Below are positions 18,296-26,168 of a stretch of 64,000 nucleotides of DNA, in pieces (the first letter of the stretch is position 1; every line of letters begins with the position of its first letter). The notes beneath the pieces were generated by a model that had not been told where the DNA came from, made no database searches, and was given only the letters and a program-made list of their open reading frames with translations. The position numbers were made by a program, and so were the translations under genes. Origin of the DNA: Streptomyces sp. NBC_01498 (GTDB lineage: Bacteria; Actinomycetota; Actinomycetes; Streptomycetales; Streptomycetaceae); contig NZ_CP109598.1 of NCBI RefSeq assembly GCF_036327775.1, positions 682,001-746,000 of the forward strand, written 5' to 3'.

Positions 18296-18650
18296 GCCGA
18301 AGCGGCCGTTCACGTGGTCGGCGGTCCGGGAGCCGGCCGGCCGGGAGAACATCGCGTCGGTGAGGCCGTGTTCGACGATGCGGCCGGGGTGCCCTGCTCG
18401 GCGAGGAGAAAGGCACAACAGTCGGAGACGCGGGCGGCGTGCCGCGGGTTGTGAGCGACGGTGACGACGGTGATCCCGCCGGACAGTTCGGCGATCGTCT
18501 CCTCCACCTGCCGGGTGGATGTCGGGTCGAGCGCCGAGCACGGCTCGTCCGTCAGCGGGACCTGCGGCCGGACCACCGGTGAGCGCGCGACGCACAGCCG
18601 CCGCCGCTGACCGCCCGGGAGCGCGCCGCCGGGCCGGCGCCGGCCGTGAA
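18296..18650 (-). pseudogene. Degraded phosphate ABC transporter ATPase (pstB-like) remnant
   Basis: On the minus strand one frame reads GGQRRRLCVARSPVV, then LTDEPCSALDPTSTRQVEE and TVVTVAHNPRHAARVSDCC. These are the ABC signature, Walker B and H-loop of PstB. The tail GRIVEHGLTDAMFSR and ADHVNGRFG follows only after a frameshift near 18390, matching the PstB C-terminus. Upstream, to about 18830, there are weaker echoes of the N-terminal half: GPAGTAGT where GPSGCGKS is expected, and AAYGGP where NVAYGP is expected. No pst neighbours remain. This is clearly broken. Confidence 0.8.
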
Positions 18651-18886
18651 GGTCTCACCGCGCCGCAGTTCGTCGATGTGCGTGAAGGGACCTCCGTACG
18701 CGGCCTTGGCGGCCCCTGACGACGCCGATGACGCACCGGCCGGGCAGGGCCGTGTCCCGGCGGTGCCCGCGGGCCCGGTGAGCACGCCCGAGGTGGCGAA
18801 CGACGCGCTTGGCCGTGCATGCCGTTCACCCGCGTCGGCCCGGTGAGCGCGTCCACTCCGAGCCCCGCCGTTTCGGCGTGGTGGCG

Positions 18887-21583
18887 TCAGGGAGAGGGTT
18901 CCGTCCACAGGCGCGGGCCGCCGCCGTCGCGCAGACGGCGCAGGAAGGAGAGGACACCGGCGCTGCCGTTCGCCCACCCCGGTCCGGACGCGGCGAGGGT
19001 GTTGTCGGGGAACAGGGGCCGCCTCGGGGTGCCCCCGCTCCGTGCCAGGATCAGTCCCGCCACGTCCTCGGCGGCGCGGTGGAGCCGGTCGTCGCCGGTG
19101 ACGGCCGCGGCGTCGAGGAGCACCTCACCGACGCCGGACAGTCCGCAGCACTGGGAGACCGGGCTCATCCGGGGCGCGAGTGCGCGGCACGCCCGCGCGC
19201 ACCGTACGCCCAGGTCCGTCGCGTCCGTGTTCCCCTCGTACCCGCCCGTCCCGATCAGGAGGGTCCCGATCCCGGCGAGTCCTCGGCACCAGGACCCGTA
19301 GCGCCGGTGTGCCTCGGGGCGGGCGGCCAGCTCCAGCAATCTCGGGGTGTGCGACATCAGCCGGGCCAGGTCCCGGCGGGCGGCGGCGCCGGCGGCCGGA
19401 TCGCCGGTGAAGCGGTGGTAGGCGTGCAGGAAGTGGATGACGCCCGCGCTGCCGTGGGCGAAGCCGAACGTGAACGCCGCCTCGGACGAGGCCGCAGAGT
19501 GCTGCGGTCGCGGGTCCTCCCCCGTGCCCCGCGCGGCCAGCAGCGTACGGGCGCACTCCCCCGCCGCCGCCAGCCGGGCGTGGAACTCCTCGTCCCGGCC
19601 CGCCGCGTGCGCGCGCCGGGCGAGCGTCAGCAGTCCGGTCCCGGCGCCCGCCGCGCCGCCGATCTGGTCGCCGGTGTCGTCGTACGGGCGCGGGTCCGGG
19701 CGCGGGCTCCGAGGGGCGGCGTACACCGGTTCACCATTCGGCGCCGCGGCGGTGAGGAAGAGGTCGACACCGGTACGGCCCACGTGGAGCGCGGCGGTCA
19801 GGGCGGGCAGCGCGGGGTGGTGCGCGGTCCGGTGGGCGAGATCGGCAACGGCCCCTGGTACGCCGGGGTGTTCCGTGTGGTGCAGCAGTTCCAGGCCGAC
19901 GCCGGCCGCCCCGTCGTAGAGCGTGAGTCCGGAGCCCGGCGTGTCGTGCCGGGAGCCCGGTCCGGCGGGAAGCCCGGCGGCGGCGCGCACGCAGCCGGCG
20001 ACGGTGTGCGCGATCAGGTCGTCCAGCAGACCTCGGGTGAGGGCGGGCGGGGACGGGAAACCGCGTCCGGCCGCGACCGGGGCTTCCGCCGGGCCCTTTC
20101 GGCGCCACCGGTCCGCGCAGGCGGTACGCCGTGCGGGGTCGGGATCCATGAGCCCGGCGACGAGTTCGCGGGCCGGCCGGTGGGCGGCGTCCGGGAGCGC
20201 GGCGGCCAGGCAGGCGAGGGTGCGCTCGCGGTTGACGGCGTCGTCGGGGTCGACGACCACCGGGTCCATGCCGGTCAGCGCGAAGTGCAGGGTCGCGCCG
20301 AGCGCGTACAGGTCGTCGGCCGGTCCGGGCGGCCCGCCGGCCCGGTGGGCGGGCATCGAGTAGCCCGGCGTACCGCCCGTCGGCCGGTCGCCGCGCAGTG
20401 CGCTGACGCCGAAGTCCACCAGGTGCGCGGTACCGTCCGCGCCGAGCACCACGTTGGACGGTTTGAGGTCGACCATCACGACGCCCCGGGCGTGCACGCC
20501 GTCGAGCAGGGTGAGCAGACGGTGTGCGAGGGCGGCGTATCCGCGCCCGGCCGTGTTCCCGCCGTCGGGTCCGGAGATCGCGGGCGTGCGGGTGGTGTCC
20601 GGCCGGTAGGGCCCGTGGCCGAGTACGTCGCGGCGCAGGTCGCGGGGGCCGCTGTCGGTGGTGACGAGGTACTCGTCGTCGCCGTGCCGGACGTGGTCGC
20701 GGAGGCGGGGTACGCCGTCGACGCCGGACAGCGCCGCCAGGACCGCGTGCTCGTGGCGCAGCCGCCCGCGCGCGTCGACACCGTCGGTGTCCTCCCCGGC
20801 GTGGGCCCTGGCCTGTTTGACGATCACCCGCTCGCCGGTCCCGGTGTCGACGGCGCGGTAGATGTCGCCGTGCGGGGAGCGGGCGATCCCCGCGGTGAGC
20901 CGGTAACGGGCGCCGATCAGGCGGGCGGGGCGGCCCGGGGGCCGGTCGTCCGGCCGGAACGGGTCGGCGGCCCAGGGCGGTTGGCGGTAGCGGGTGCCGG
21001 CGCGCCCGGGGAAGCGGTCGCCGCCGGGGCCGGTCATGGTCAGGGCGGCATCGTCGGGGCCGGTGGACCGGAACGGGCCGTAGCGGTAGTAGACGGGCGC
21101 GTCGGGCCGGACACGCCGGTCGCTGAGCACCCGGGGGCCGGGGCGGCCGGCCAGCAGGTCGGCGAGTTCACCGCCGAGTGCCGTCACGTCCTCGGGGCGC
21201 GGATAGACGGTGACGGCCTTGCCGACGAGCGCGGGATCGGGCACGCCGCTGTTCATCGCGCCCAGTACCGCCGCGTCGCGGGCGAACTTGGCGTCGCAGG
21301 TGTACCGGAGCAGCACGGGCACGATCAGCTCCACGAGCGGTGCCAGATCGTCCGCGCGGGCGGAGACGTGGAGCTTCCAGCCGTGGTCCGGGACGCCGTC
21401 CGCGAGGGGGCGGGCCGCGAACAGGCAGAGCCACCGGCCGTCGGTGACCAGCCGCCTCCCGCAGCCGGCGAGCAGTGGCGTGAGCCGTTCCGTGAGGCCC
21501 GCTCCGGAACCGGCGGGCCGGTGCGCCACGACCTCGCGCGCGCCGGACCCGTCGGCTTCGGCCGGAGCCGTCCCGGCCGTCAT
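18887..21583 (-). CDS. lanL: Class IV lanthipeptide synthetase (LanL)
   Basis: This 898-residue protein has three domains. The N-terminal phosphoSer/Thr lyase-like region covers about residues 1-210. A Ser/Thr kinase region covers about 225-510, with loop GIARSPHGD, VIVKQ lysine, VDLKPSNVVLG catalytic loop and LVDFGVSAL metal loop. A LanC-like cyclase region runs from about 560 to 898. The cyclase keeps zinc ligands, Cys766 in GSWCRG and Cys812-Cys813 in SQCCGLSG, which separates it from zinc-free class III enzymes. The last ligand is Cys (CCG) rather than the usual His (CHG). It would dehydrate Ser/Thr and close thioether rings on the adjacent precursor, 13 bases upstream. Confidence 0.88.
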   Translation of the reverse strand: MTAGTAPAEADGSGAREVVAHRPAGSGAGLTERLTPLLAGCGRRLVTDGRWLCLFAARPLADGVPDHGWKLHVSARADDLAPLVELIVPVLLRYTCDAKFARDAAVLGAMNSGVPDPALVGKAVTVYPRPEDVTALGGELADLLAGRPGPRVLSDRRVRPDAPVYYRYGPFRSTGPDDAALTMTGPGGDRFPGRAGTRYRQPPWAADPFRPDDRPPGRPARLIGARYRLTAGIARSPHGDIYRAVDTGTGERVIVKQARAHAGEDTDGVDARGRLRHEHAVLAALSGVDGVPRLRDHVRHGDDEYLVTTDSGPRDLRRDVLGHGPYRPDTTRTPAISGPDGGNTAGRGYAALAHRLLTLLDGVHARGVVMVDLKPSNVVLGADGTAHLVDFGVSALRGDRPTGGTPGYSMPAHRAGGPPGPADDLYALGATLHFALTGMDPVVVDPDDAVNRERTLACLAAALPDAAHRPARELVAGLMDPDPARRTACADRWRRKGPAEAPVAAGRGFPSPPALTRGLLDDLIAHTVAGCVRAAAGLPAGPGSRHDTPGSGLTLYDGAAGVGLELLHHTEHPGVPGAVADLAHRTAHHPALPALTAALHVGRTGVDLFLTAAAPNGEPVYAAPRSPRPDPRPYDDTGDQIGGAAGAGTGLLTLARRAHAAGRDEEFHARLAAAGECARTLLAARGTGEDPRPQHSAASSEAAFTFGFAHGSAGVIHFLHAYHRFTGDPAAGAAARRDLARLMSHTPRLLELAARPEAHRRYGSWCRGLAGIGTLLIGTGGYEGNTDATDLGVRCARACRALAPRMSPVSQCCGLSGVGEVLLDAAAVTGDDRLHRAAEDVAGLILARSGGTPRRPLFPDNTLAASGPGWANGSAGVLSFLRRLRDGGGPRLWTEPSP

Positions 21584-21596
21584 CCGCCGTCCTCTG

Positions 21597-21758
21597 CTAG
21601 TCGCAGGCGACGCGCGTCGTCGCCGTCGGCCAGGGCTCAGGCAGACACGCCTCGATACCGCGGGCGGGGTCGCTCAGTTCCTCGAACGGGATCTCTTCTT
21701 CCTCCACGGCCACGTCGAGGGGGCCGGCGTCACGGATCTGAAGTGCCAGTGGGCTCAT
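21597..21758 (-). CDS. lanA: Class IV lanthipeptide precursor peptide
   Basis: This small gene encodes 53 residues starting MSPLALQIRDAG and lies 13 bases before the lanL start, on the same strand. AAGGA stands five bases before the ATG. The N-terminal part is acidic and leader-like (VAVEEEEIPFEEL, residues 16-28). The C-terminal part holds the ring-forming residues: Ser29, Cys38, Thr45, Thr47, Thr48 and Cys52, within GIEACLPEPWPTATTRVACD. I infer up to two (methyl)lanthionine rings. The cleavage site is not visible. Longer in-frame readings exist upstream but have no comparable support. Confidence 0.75.
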   Translation of the reverse strand: MSPLALQIRDAGPLDVAVEEEEIPFEELSDPARGIEACLPEPWPTATTRVACD

Positions 21759-22234
21759 GACGGTCCTTGTCTGTGCGAAGAGGCGGAGGGGACGGCTCGC
21801 GGCGCCACGGGCCGTCATGCTCCTGACAGTTTCAGCACGGGCGACCGCGCGCGCAAGATGGAGAACACCCGCGACAACCGGCGGCCCCCGGCCCCGGGCC
21901 CGCCGTCAACGCCCTTGCCCGGAAAGGAACTTGTGGTGCGGCCCCGGGGACACCTCCGTCAGGAGCCGCCACCGGCGTCCCCGGGTCGGGGGACCTGGGC
22001 CTTCGGTCCTTGCTCCCCGCCCAGTGCCCAAAACGACCAAGGGCCCGATTCGGATCGCTCCGAATCAGGCCCTGATCCGCCGATCATTCCCAGTCCGGCT
22101 CCCGCGGCACCGAGTCTCCGGTGGCCCGCCGACAAGGCCGGCGGACCACCACGCCGCCGGACCGCCGGCCAGGCGTGGCCGGGTACTCAGGGGCGGTCGC
22201 TGCGCCCCGGGCGCGCGGCTCCGTGACGCCGATG
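21759..22234. other. Intergenic region upstream of the lanthipeptide precursor
   Basis: This 476-base gap contains the leader and promoter zone of the lanA-lanL pair (nearest the precursor) and, at 22040-22073, a strong hairpin. I see no gene. A proline- and glycine-coding plus-strand frame runs through it but has no recognisable content. Confidence 0.5.
22040..22073 (-). terminator. Rho-independent-type terminator after the secreted protein gene
   Basis: The arms AGGGCCCGATTCGGA and TCCGAATCAGGCCCT pair over 15 positions with one mismatch around a four-base loop. On the minus strand it is followed by CTTGGTCGTTTT, a T-rich tail. It lies 160 bases downstream of the gene at 22235-22696. Its design closely resembles the hairpin after the tRNA-Pro gene at 25438-25471. 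Confidence 0.7.
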
Positions 22235-22696
22235 TCAGATGGAAGGGCTGCCGGTGAAGTCCGTGCTGTAGTCGCCCTGTCCATCGTTGTTGTGGTTGTA
22301 AACCATCGTGGCGTCGGCCGTGAGGGGCGACGATGCCGATGACCAAGGCACCTGACAGGGCCTGATGCCGCTGTTGATGTTGTTCACCTCGTCCTTGAAG
22401 TCGCAGACAGCTCCCTTCTGGACGACGTCGTACTTCTCCAGCCGGAGGTGGAGCTGCAGCTTCTCGAAGTCGACGGCGTACCCGCCGTGCTCCCAGTCGA
22501 ACGTGGCTTCCGCTCGGTACACGCCGGTCGAGTCCTTCTGCACACAGACGCGGACGTCCAGGTAGAGGTCGTCCCCGGGGGTTCCGACCACCTTCTGGGT
22601 GGTGGTGCATTCGCTCTGGACGACGGCGGCGCTCGCCGGACTGGCCAGGCTGAGCACGGTACCCATCGCGAGCGCTGCTATCGCTGTCTTGGCCAT
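22235..22696 (-). CDS. Small secreted protein of unknown function
   Basis: This 153-residue protein has a Sec signal peptide (MAKTAIAALAMGTVLSLASP followed by ASA) that leaves a mature domain of about 128 residues. The domain has four cysteines (ECTTT, RVCVQK, AVCDFK, RPCQV) that could form two disulfides. I do not recognise the fold. An in-frame TTG at 22708, four bases after GGGGA, would add LPSR and give a more basic signal-peptide start; it may be the true start. It diverges from the SH3-domain gene at 23114 and ends before a strong terminator. Confidence 0.7.
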   Translation of the reverse strand: MAKTAIAALAMGTVLSLASPASAAVVQSECTTTQKVVGTPGDDLYLDVRVCVQKDSTGVYRAEATFDWEHGGYAVDFEKLQLHLRLEKYDVVQKGAVCDFKDEVNNINSGIRPCQVPWSSASSPLTADATMVYNHNNDGQGDYSTDFTGSPSI

Positions 22697-23113
22697 GCGT
22701 GACGGCAAGATGTCCCCAGGTGTGTGCGAGGTTATGAATGTGTCATGATCGTGAACGAGTATGCGCAGATTCTCCTTAGGTCGGCAAGGTCGTTTGAGGG
22801 GAAGTCGTGGGAAAGCCAGCCCACTTGGCCAGTCGAGGGCAGCAGATGCGAGTTGAGTCCGGAACCCGATGGCGACGACGGCATCGCCCACGGAGGAGAT
22901 CCGGTCAGTCACGTGCGGCGGCCGGGGCGGGCCCCTTCAAGGAGGGCCGGAGCACTTCGGCGCGGCGCATCGTCCAGGACCTGTTCAGGATGTTGTTGCA
23001 CGGTGCGGCCGGGTGGCAAAAGGTTGTGCTGTTTCAGGGTTGAGAAGCGACCGATCTACCAAGATGCTTTGCGATGTCTTGACCAGATGACCAAGAGTGA
23101 ATGTGGGGAAAGC
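22697..23113. other. Divergent intergenic region between two secreted-protein genes
   Basis: This gap of about 417 bases must contain promoters for both divergent genes. It is locally richer in A/T than its surroundings near 22730-22800 and 23030-23110. I see no further coding sequence or clear repeat in it. Confidence 0.4.
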
Positions 23114-23485
23114 ATGACCATCCGTTCACGCACTGTCAGAGTCCTGGCGGCCGCTGCTTTGATTGCCGGTGGACTGACTGCCGCGACCGGCACGTCGGCC
23201 GCTGCGGCATCCCTGAGTTGTCCTCAATCCTGGAGCGACAAGAGTTGGTTCACGGGGACGGTCTCGGGAACCAACGTCAACTACCGCACCGGCCCTCACA
23301 CGAATTGCACTGCGTACGGGCAGTGGTCGAACGTCCCCGTCGACCACCACTGCTGGGCCACCGGCACTTTCGTGAACGGGAGTTCACAGTGGTGGCACGT
23401 ACAGCGAGTGGGGACTTCGCAGCAGGGCTGGGTGCACGAGTCGTACATGAGCGTCACCTCCGCCACGGCCTCGATGCGCTGCTAG
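23114..23485 (+). CDS. Secreted bacterial SH3 (SH3b) domain protein
   Basis: This 123-residue protein has a signal peptide (MTIRSRTVRVLAAAALIAGG then AAA near residue 32). A single SH3b-like domain follows: TVSGTNVNYRTGPHTNC, then CWATGTF, WWHVQRV and GWVHESYMSV. Four cysteines in the mature part suggest disulfides. SH3b domains bind cell-wall peptides, so it may act at the cell surface, but no catalytic domain is attached. GGGGA lies four bases before the ATG. A clean hairpin follows the stop codon. Confidence 0.8.
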   Translation: MTIRSRTVRVLAAAALIAGGLTAATGTSAAAASLSCPQSWSDKSWFTGTVSGTNVNYRTGPHTNCTAYGQWSNVPVDHHCWATGTFVNGSSQWWHVQRVGTSQQGWVHESYMSVTSATASMRC

Positions 23486-24062
23486 GCGCTCTCGGGCTCC
23501 CCTGGCCCGGCCCGCGTGGGCGGGCCGGGATCGGCCCGGACCGACCACTCGGGTCTCGGGCATCCGGCCCAGGCCCTCGGTTGCAGATTCTGGGAGAGGG
23601 CCCCTCCCCAACCGAGCGGCACGCACGCCTGATCGAGATTGCCGGCCGCCGCGTTCTCGGCAGCCAAGCCGAGCATCAATGTGAGGCTGTTCAGCGTCCC
23701 GCCCTCCGCGCCGTGGGTCGGTAGTCCGGCACGACCTCACAGGACAGCCCCGGCGGACCCTCAGCGTCGGCCGCGGTGCCGGGCCAGTCCAGAAGGCCCT
23801 CGGAGTGCTCGGGTCACAGGAACAGCAGCCGGCACGGTCGCCGTGCTCTCGCAGCGCATCGACGGACACAACGGGCAGAATCTGAAGGCGGTATGACAGC
23901 CTTCGCGGGCAGCGTCACACTTGTGCCACGCTCACGCTCCGTCAGCGTGACACGGATCGCAGCCGTTGGAGCCAGGATCAGTGGTTCTCGGGGCGGGCAC
24001 GGCGGGGAGAACGGCGAGCGCCCCGGCGGCTTCGGGCTCGGCGGCGAGCCGGGCCGCTGGCC
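23486..24062. other. Intergenic stretch after the SH3b gene
   Basis: Apart from the terminator at 23506-23529 I see no supported gene in these 577 bases. Minus-strand frames near 23482-23869 are open but have no start signal or recognisable domains. The stretch borders the telomere-protein relic and may itself be decayed accessory DNA. Confidence 0.4.
23506..23529 (+). terminator. Terminator hairpin of the SH3b gene
   Basis: CCCGGCCCGC and GCGGGCCGGG form a perfect ten-base stem around a four-base loop, starting 21 bases after the stop codon of the SH3b gene. No long T tract follows, as is common in Streptomyces. Confidence 0.7.
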
Positions 24063-24594
24063 CTCACCCTAGGCCGCTCGCGCACCCTGCTAAGGCTTCC
24101 CTTGACCGTCGTCTTGATGGCTGTGATGACGATCGTCAGCTCCGGGTCCCGCTCTTTGCAGCCGTCCATCGCGGCGAGGACGTCTTCCAGCGACAGGTCG
24201 GCGTCGACACCGAGGTCGGCCGTCGTGGCGAGGCAGGCGTCACACGGCCGCCGGTACCAGCCGTCCAGGTCGCGGCCGTTGTCGTACCGGACCCACGCCT
24301 CGTTCGGCGCGAGGTCGTAGCCGAGCTCCTGGGCGTAGGCGACGGTGGGCGTCGGGTACCAGGCCGGGCCCTCGGGGGCGGTCGCCCTCCGGCGTGAACG
24401 GGGAGGCAGCAGGCCGCCGTCCAGCTCCACCAGCTCCTTGCGGGCCTTCGCCTTCGACAGGTCGATGTGGGACAGGTCGACCAGCCAGGGACCGGGCGGC
24501 TTCGGGTCGAACGCGGGGGCCACGACGTGCGTCGGCTCGCCGAGGCCGATGTTCGGCCCGTTGGCGCCTGCGGCGTTGGGGGCCGGTCACGGGG
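24063..24594 (-). pseudogene. Fragment of telomere-associated protein Tap
   Basis: The minus strand encodes an internal piece strongly resembling the telomere-associated protein Tap of Streptomyces linear replicons. It reads NAAGANGPNIGLGEPTHVV, then FDPKPPGPWLVDLSHIDLSK, a segment LVELDGGLLPP, GPAWYPTPTVAYAQELGYD, NEAWVRYDNGR, LDGWYRR, DLSLEDVLAAMDG and RDPELTIVITAIKTTVKG. The long N-terminal region and the C-terminal part are missing, and the reading degenerates after RVRERPR. Tap recruits the terminal protein to chromosome or plasmid ends. Here it is a relic, probably from an integrated or lost linear plasmid. Boundaries are approximate. Confidence 0.75.
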
Positions 24595-24764
24595 GTCGGC
24601 TTGCACACGTCCGGGCTTCCGGTCCCCCGGGTGCAGGGACTCGGGCTTCCGGGCACGGTACGGGTGCGGACCGTGCCGCGGGCGCGCCGACGGGCTGTGC
24701 GCGCCGGGGATGTGCGGATGGCCATGAGGAGGGAATCCATCCCGCAAACTGGGGCTGCCCCGGT

Positions 24765-25292
24765 TCAGGGGGTGACCATGAGTGCCTCGATCGACCGGTT
24801 CTCACCCGTCGTGCCGACCGTGACGCGGCCGCCCGCCACCCAGCCCTGCCAGCCGTAGCCGCTCAGGTGTGCGTTGGCCGCCACGCTTCCGCTCTGGGTC
24901 TGGAACTCGACGGCCTCGATCGTGAGGGACCGGCCGGCGGTGCCGATCTCCAGGGTCGCGCTGTCCCCGGCGCAGATCCAGGACTGCCAGCCGATCGTGG
25001 AGACGTGCGCACGCGCGCACAGACCGGACATGCCGATCGTGACGAACCGCAGCGCCTCCACGGCCCTGCCCTCGCCCGTGGTTCCCGCCGTCGCTCCGTT
25101 GCAGGAGTACGCGTTCTCCCAGCCGATGCCCGCGACGTGCGCCTGGTAGCAGACCACGCGATTGGCCGCGGCCTGCGCCGTGTCCGCGCCCGGCTGCCCC
25201 CTCCCGGCGGCCCCGGCGCTCCCGGTCCCCACGAGCGACCAGCCGAGAGCGAGCAGGGCGCCTGCAAGAGCCATCGTCGGTGACTTGCGCAT
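24765..25292 (-). CDS. Secreted protein with three hydrophobic-W (ChW) repeats
   Basis: This 175-residue protein has a signal peptide (MRKSPTMALAGALLALGWSL then GSAGAAG). Three repeats of about 45 residues follow, each with the pattern AHV-GW-(W)-AG-GTTG/GTAG-EAL/EAV: AHVAGIGWENAYS, AHVSTIGWQSWI and AHLSGYGWQGWV. This is the ChW repeat, first named in clostridia and thought to bind surface or substrate components. No catalytic domain is present. GGAGG stands upstream of the ATG. It lies close to tRNA-Pro. Confidence 0.82.
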   Translation of the reverse strand: MRKSPTMALAGALLALGWSLVGTGSAGAAGRGQPGADTAQAAANRVVCYQAHVAGIGWENAYSCNGATAGTTGEGRAVEALRFVTIGMSGLCARAHVSTIGWQSWICAGDSATLEIGTAGRSLTIEAVEFQTQSGSVAANAHLSGYGWQGWVAGGRVTVGTTGENRSIEALMVTP

Positions 25293-25437
25293 GGGTCATC
25301 CCCTCCCGGGGCCGGCACGACTTCGGCAACCAGCGGCAGTGCGTGCCCAAGGATGTGCAACCGCTCTCCCTCCGGTCAACACCGCGTGCACCCCGCAGGC
25401 GCCTGGCTTACGGGGCTGACTCTTCCCCCAATGACCA

Positions 25438-25471
25438 AGGGCCGGTTTCGGGTTGCCCCGAAACCGGCCCT
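25438..25471 (-). terminator. Terminator of the tRNA-Pro gene
   Basis: AGGGCCGGTTTCGGG and CCCGAAACCGGCCCT form a perfect 15-base stem with a TTGC loop, 20 bases after the 3' end of the tRNA on the minus strand. It is followed by CTTGGTCATTGG. Confidence 0.85.
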
Positions 25472-25490
25472 GAACTGCGACTGTCTCCAG

Positions 25491-25564
<74 letters not shown>

Positions 25565-25674
25565 GTGGTTCCGCCGGCCAAGGATCCCTCCGGCGGTCAC
25601 AGTGGAGAACTTTACCCCACCCCGGACCGGCCGAAGGCCGCCCGTGGGGTGGGTGGGGCGGGGACAATCGGGGG

Positions 25675-26157
25675 ATGGCGGAGAAGCGGCGGGACCGGGA
25701 CACGGAAGGGCGGGCGCGGAACGCGCGGCCGAGGGACGGGCTGGGGCGGCCCCTGCCGTACGGGGCGCCCGGGGTCGAGCGGGCTCCCGAGGGGGTGGTG
25801 CGGGCGCCGGGTGAGACGGTGCGGGAGGCGCAGCGGCTGCTCGACGCGGGGATGCCGTTCCACGCGCACGAGGTGTTCGAGGACGCGTGGAAGTCGGGGC
25901 CCGCCGAGGAGGAGGCCCTGTGGCGCGGGATGGCGCAGCTCGCGGTGGGGCTGACGCACGCCGCCCGGGGCAATCCGACGGGCGGGGCGCGGTTGCTGCT
26001 GCGGGGCGCCGAGCGGATCTCCGGGTACGGGGCGCCGTACGGGATCGACGTCCCCGGCCTGTTCTCCTGGGCCCGGGAGCTGGCGGGGCGGCTGGGGGAC
26101 GTCTCGGTGGACGCGGCCGTCGAGGCACCGCGCCTGACGGGGTCCGGCCGGTCCTGA
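25675..26157 (+). CDS. DUF309 domain-containing protein
   Basis: This 160-residue protein has a basic, disordered start and then the DUF309 helical domain: AQRLLDAGMPFHAHEVFEDAWK, ALWRGMAQLAVGLTHAARGN and GGARLLLRGAERI. The HAHEVFEDAW motif is the family signature. Function is not established. It may be a structural or small-molecule-binding protein, and many actinomycetes carry one copy. It converges on lutC with an eleven-base gap. Confidence 0.88.
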   Translation: MAEKRRDRDTEGRARNARPRDGLGRPLPYGAPGVERAPEGVVRAPGETVREAQRLLDAGMPFHAHEVFEDAWKSGPAEEEALWRGMAQLAVGLTHAARGNPTGGARLLLRGAERISGYGAPYGIDVPGLFSWARELAGRLGDVSVDAAVEAPRLTGSGRS

Positions 26158-26168
26158 GACCCCGGCGG

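Noticed and set aside
18809..21760. Plus-strand open frame of about 980 codons opposite lanL
   Set aside because: It has low-complexity Gly/Val/Arg/Gln composition and no motifs. The minus strand has the full lanthipeptide synthetase.
22040..22110. Possible second tRNA or tRNA fragment beside the hairpin at 22040
   Set aside because: The flank resembles that of tRNA-Pro, but the adjoining sequence does not fold into a cloverleaf and shares no T-arm with the tRNA.
23482..23869. Minus-strand open frames between the SH3b gene and the tap relic
   Set aside because: They overlap the terminator of the SH3b gene and have no convincing start signal or recognisable domain. They could be decayed DNA but not a supportable gene.
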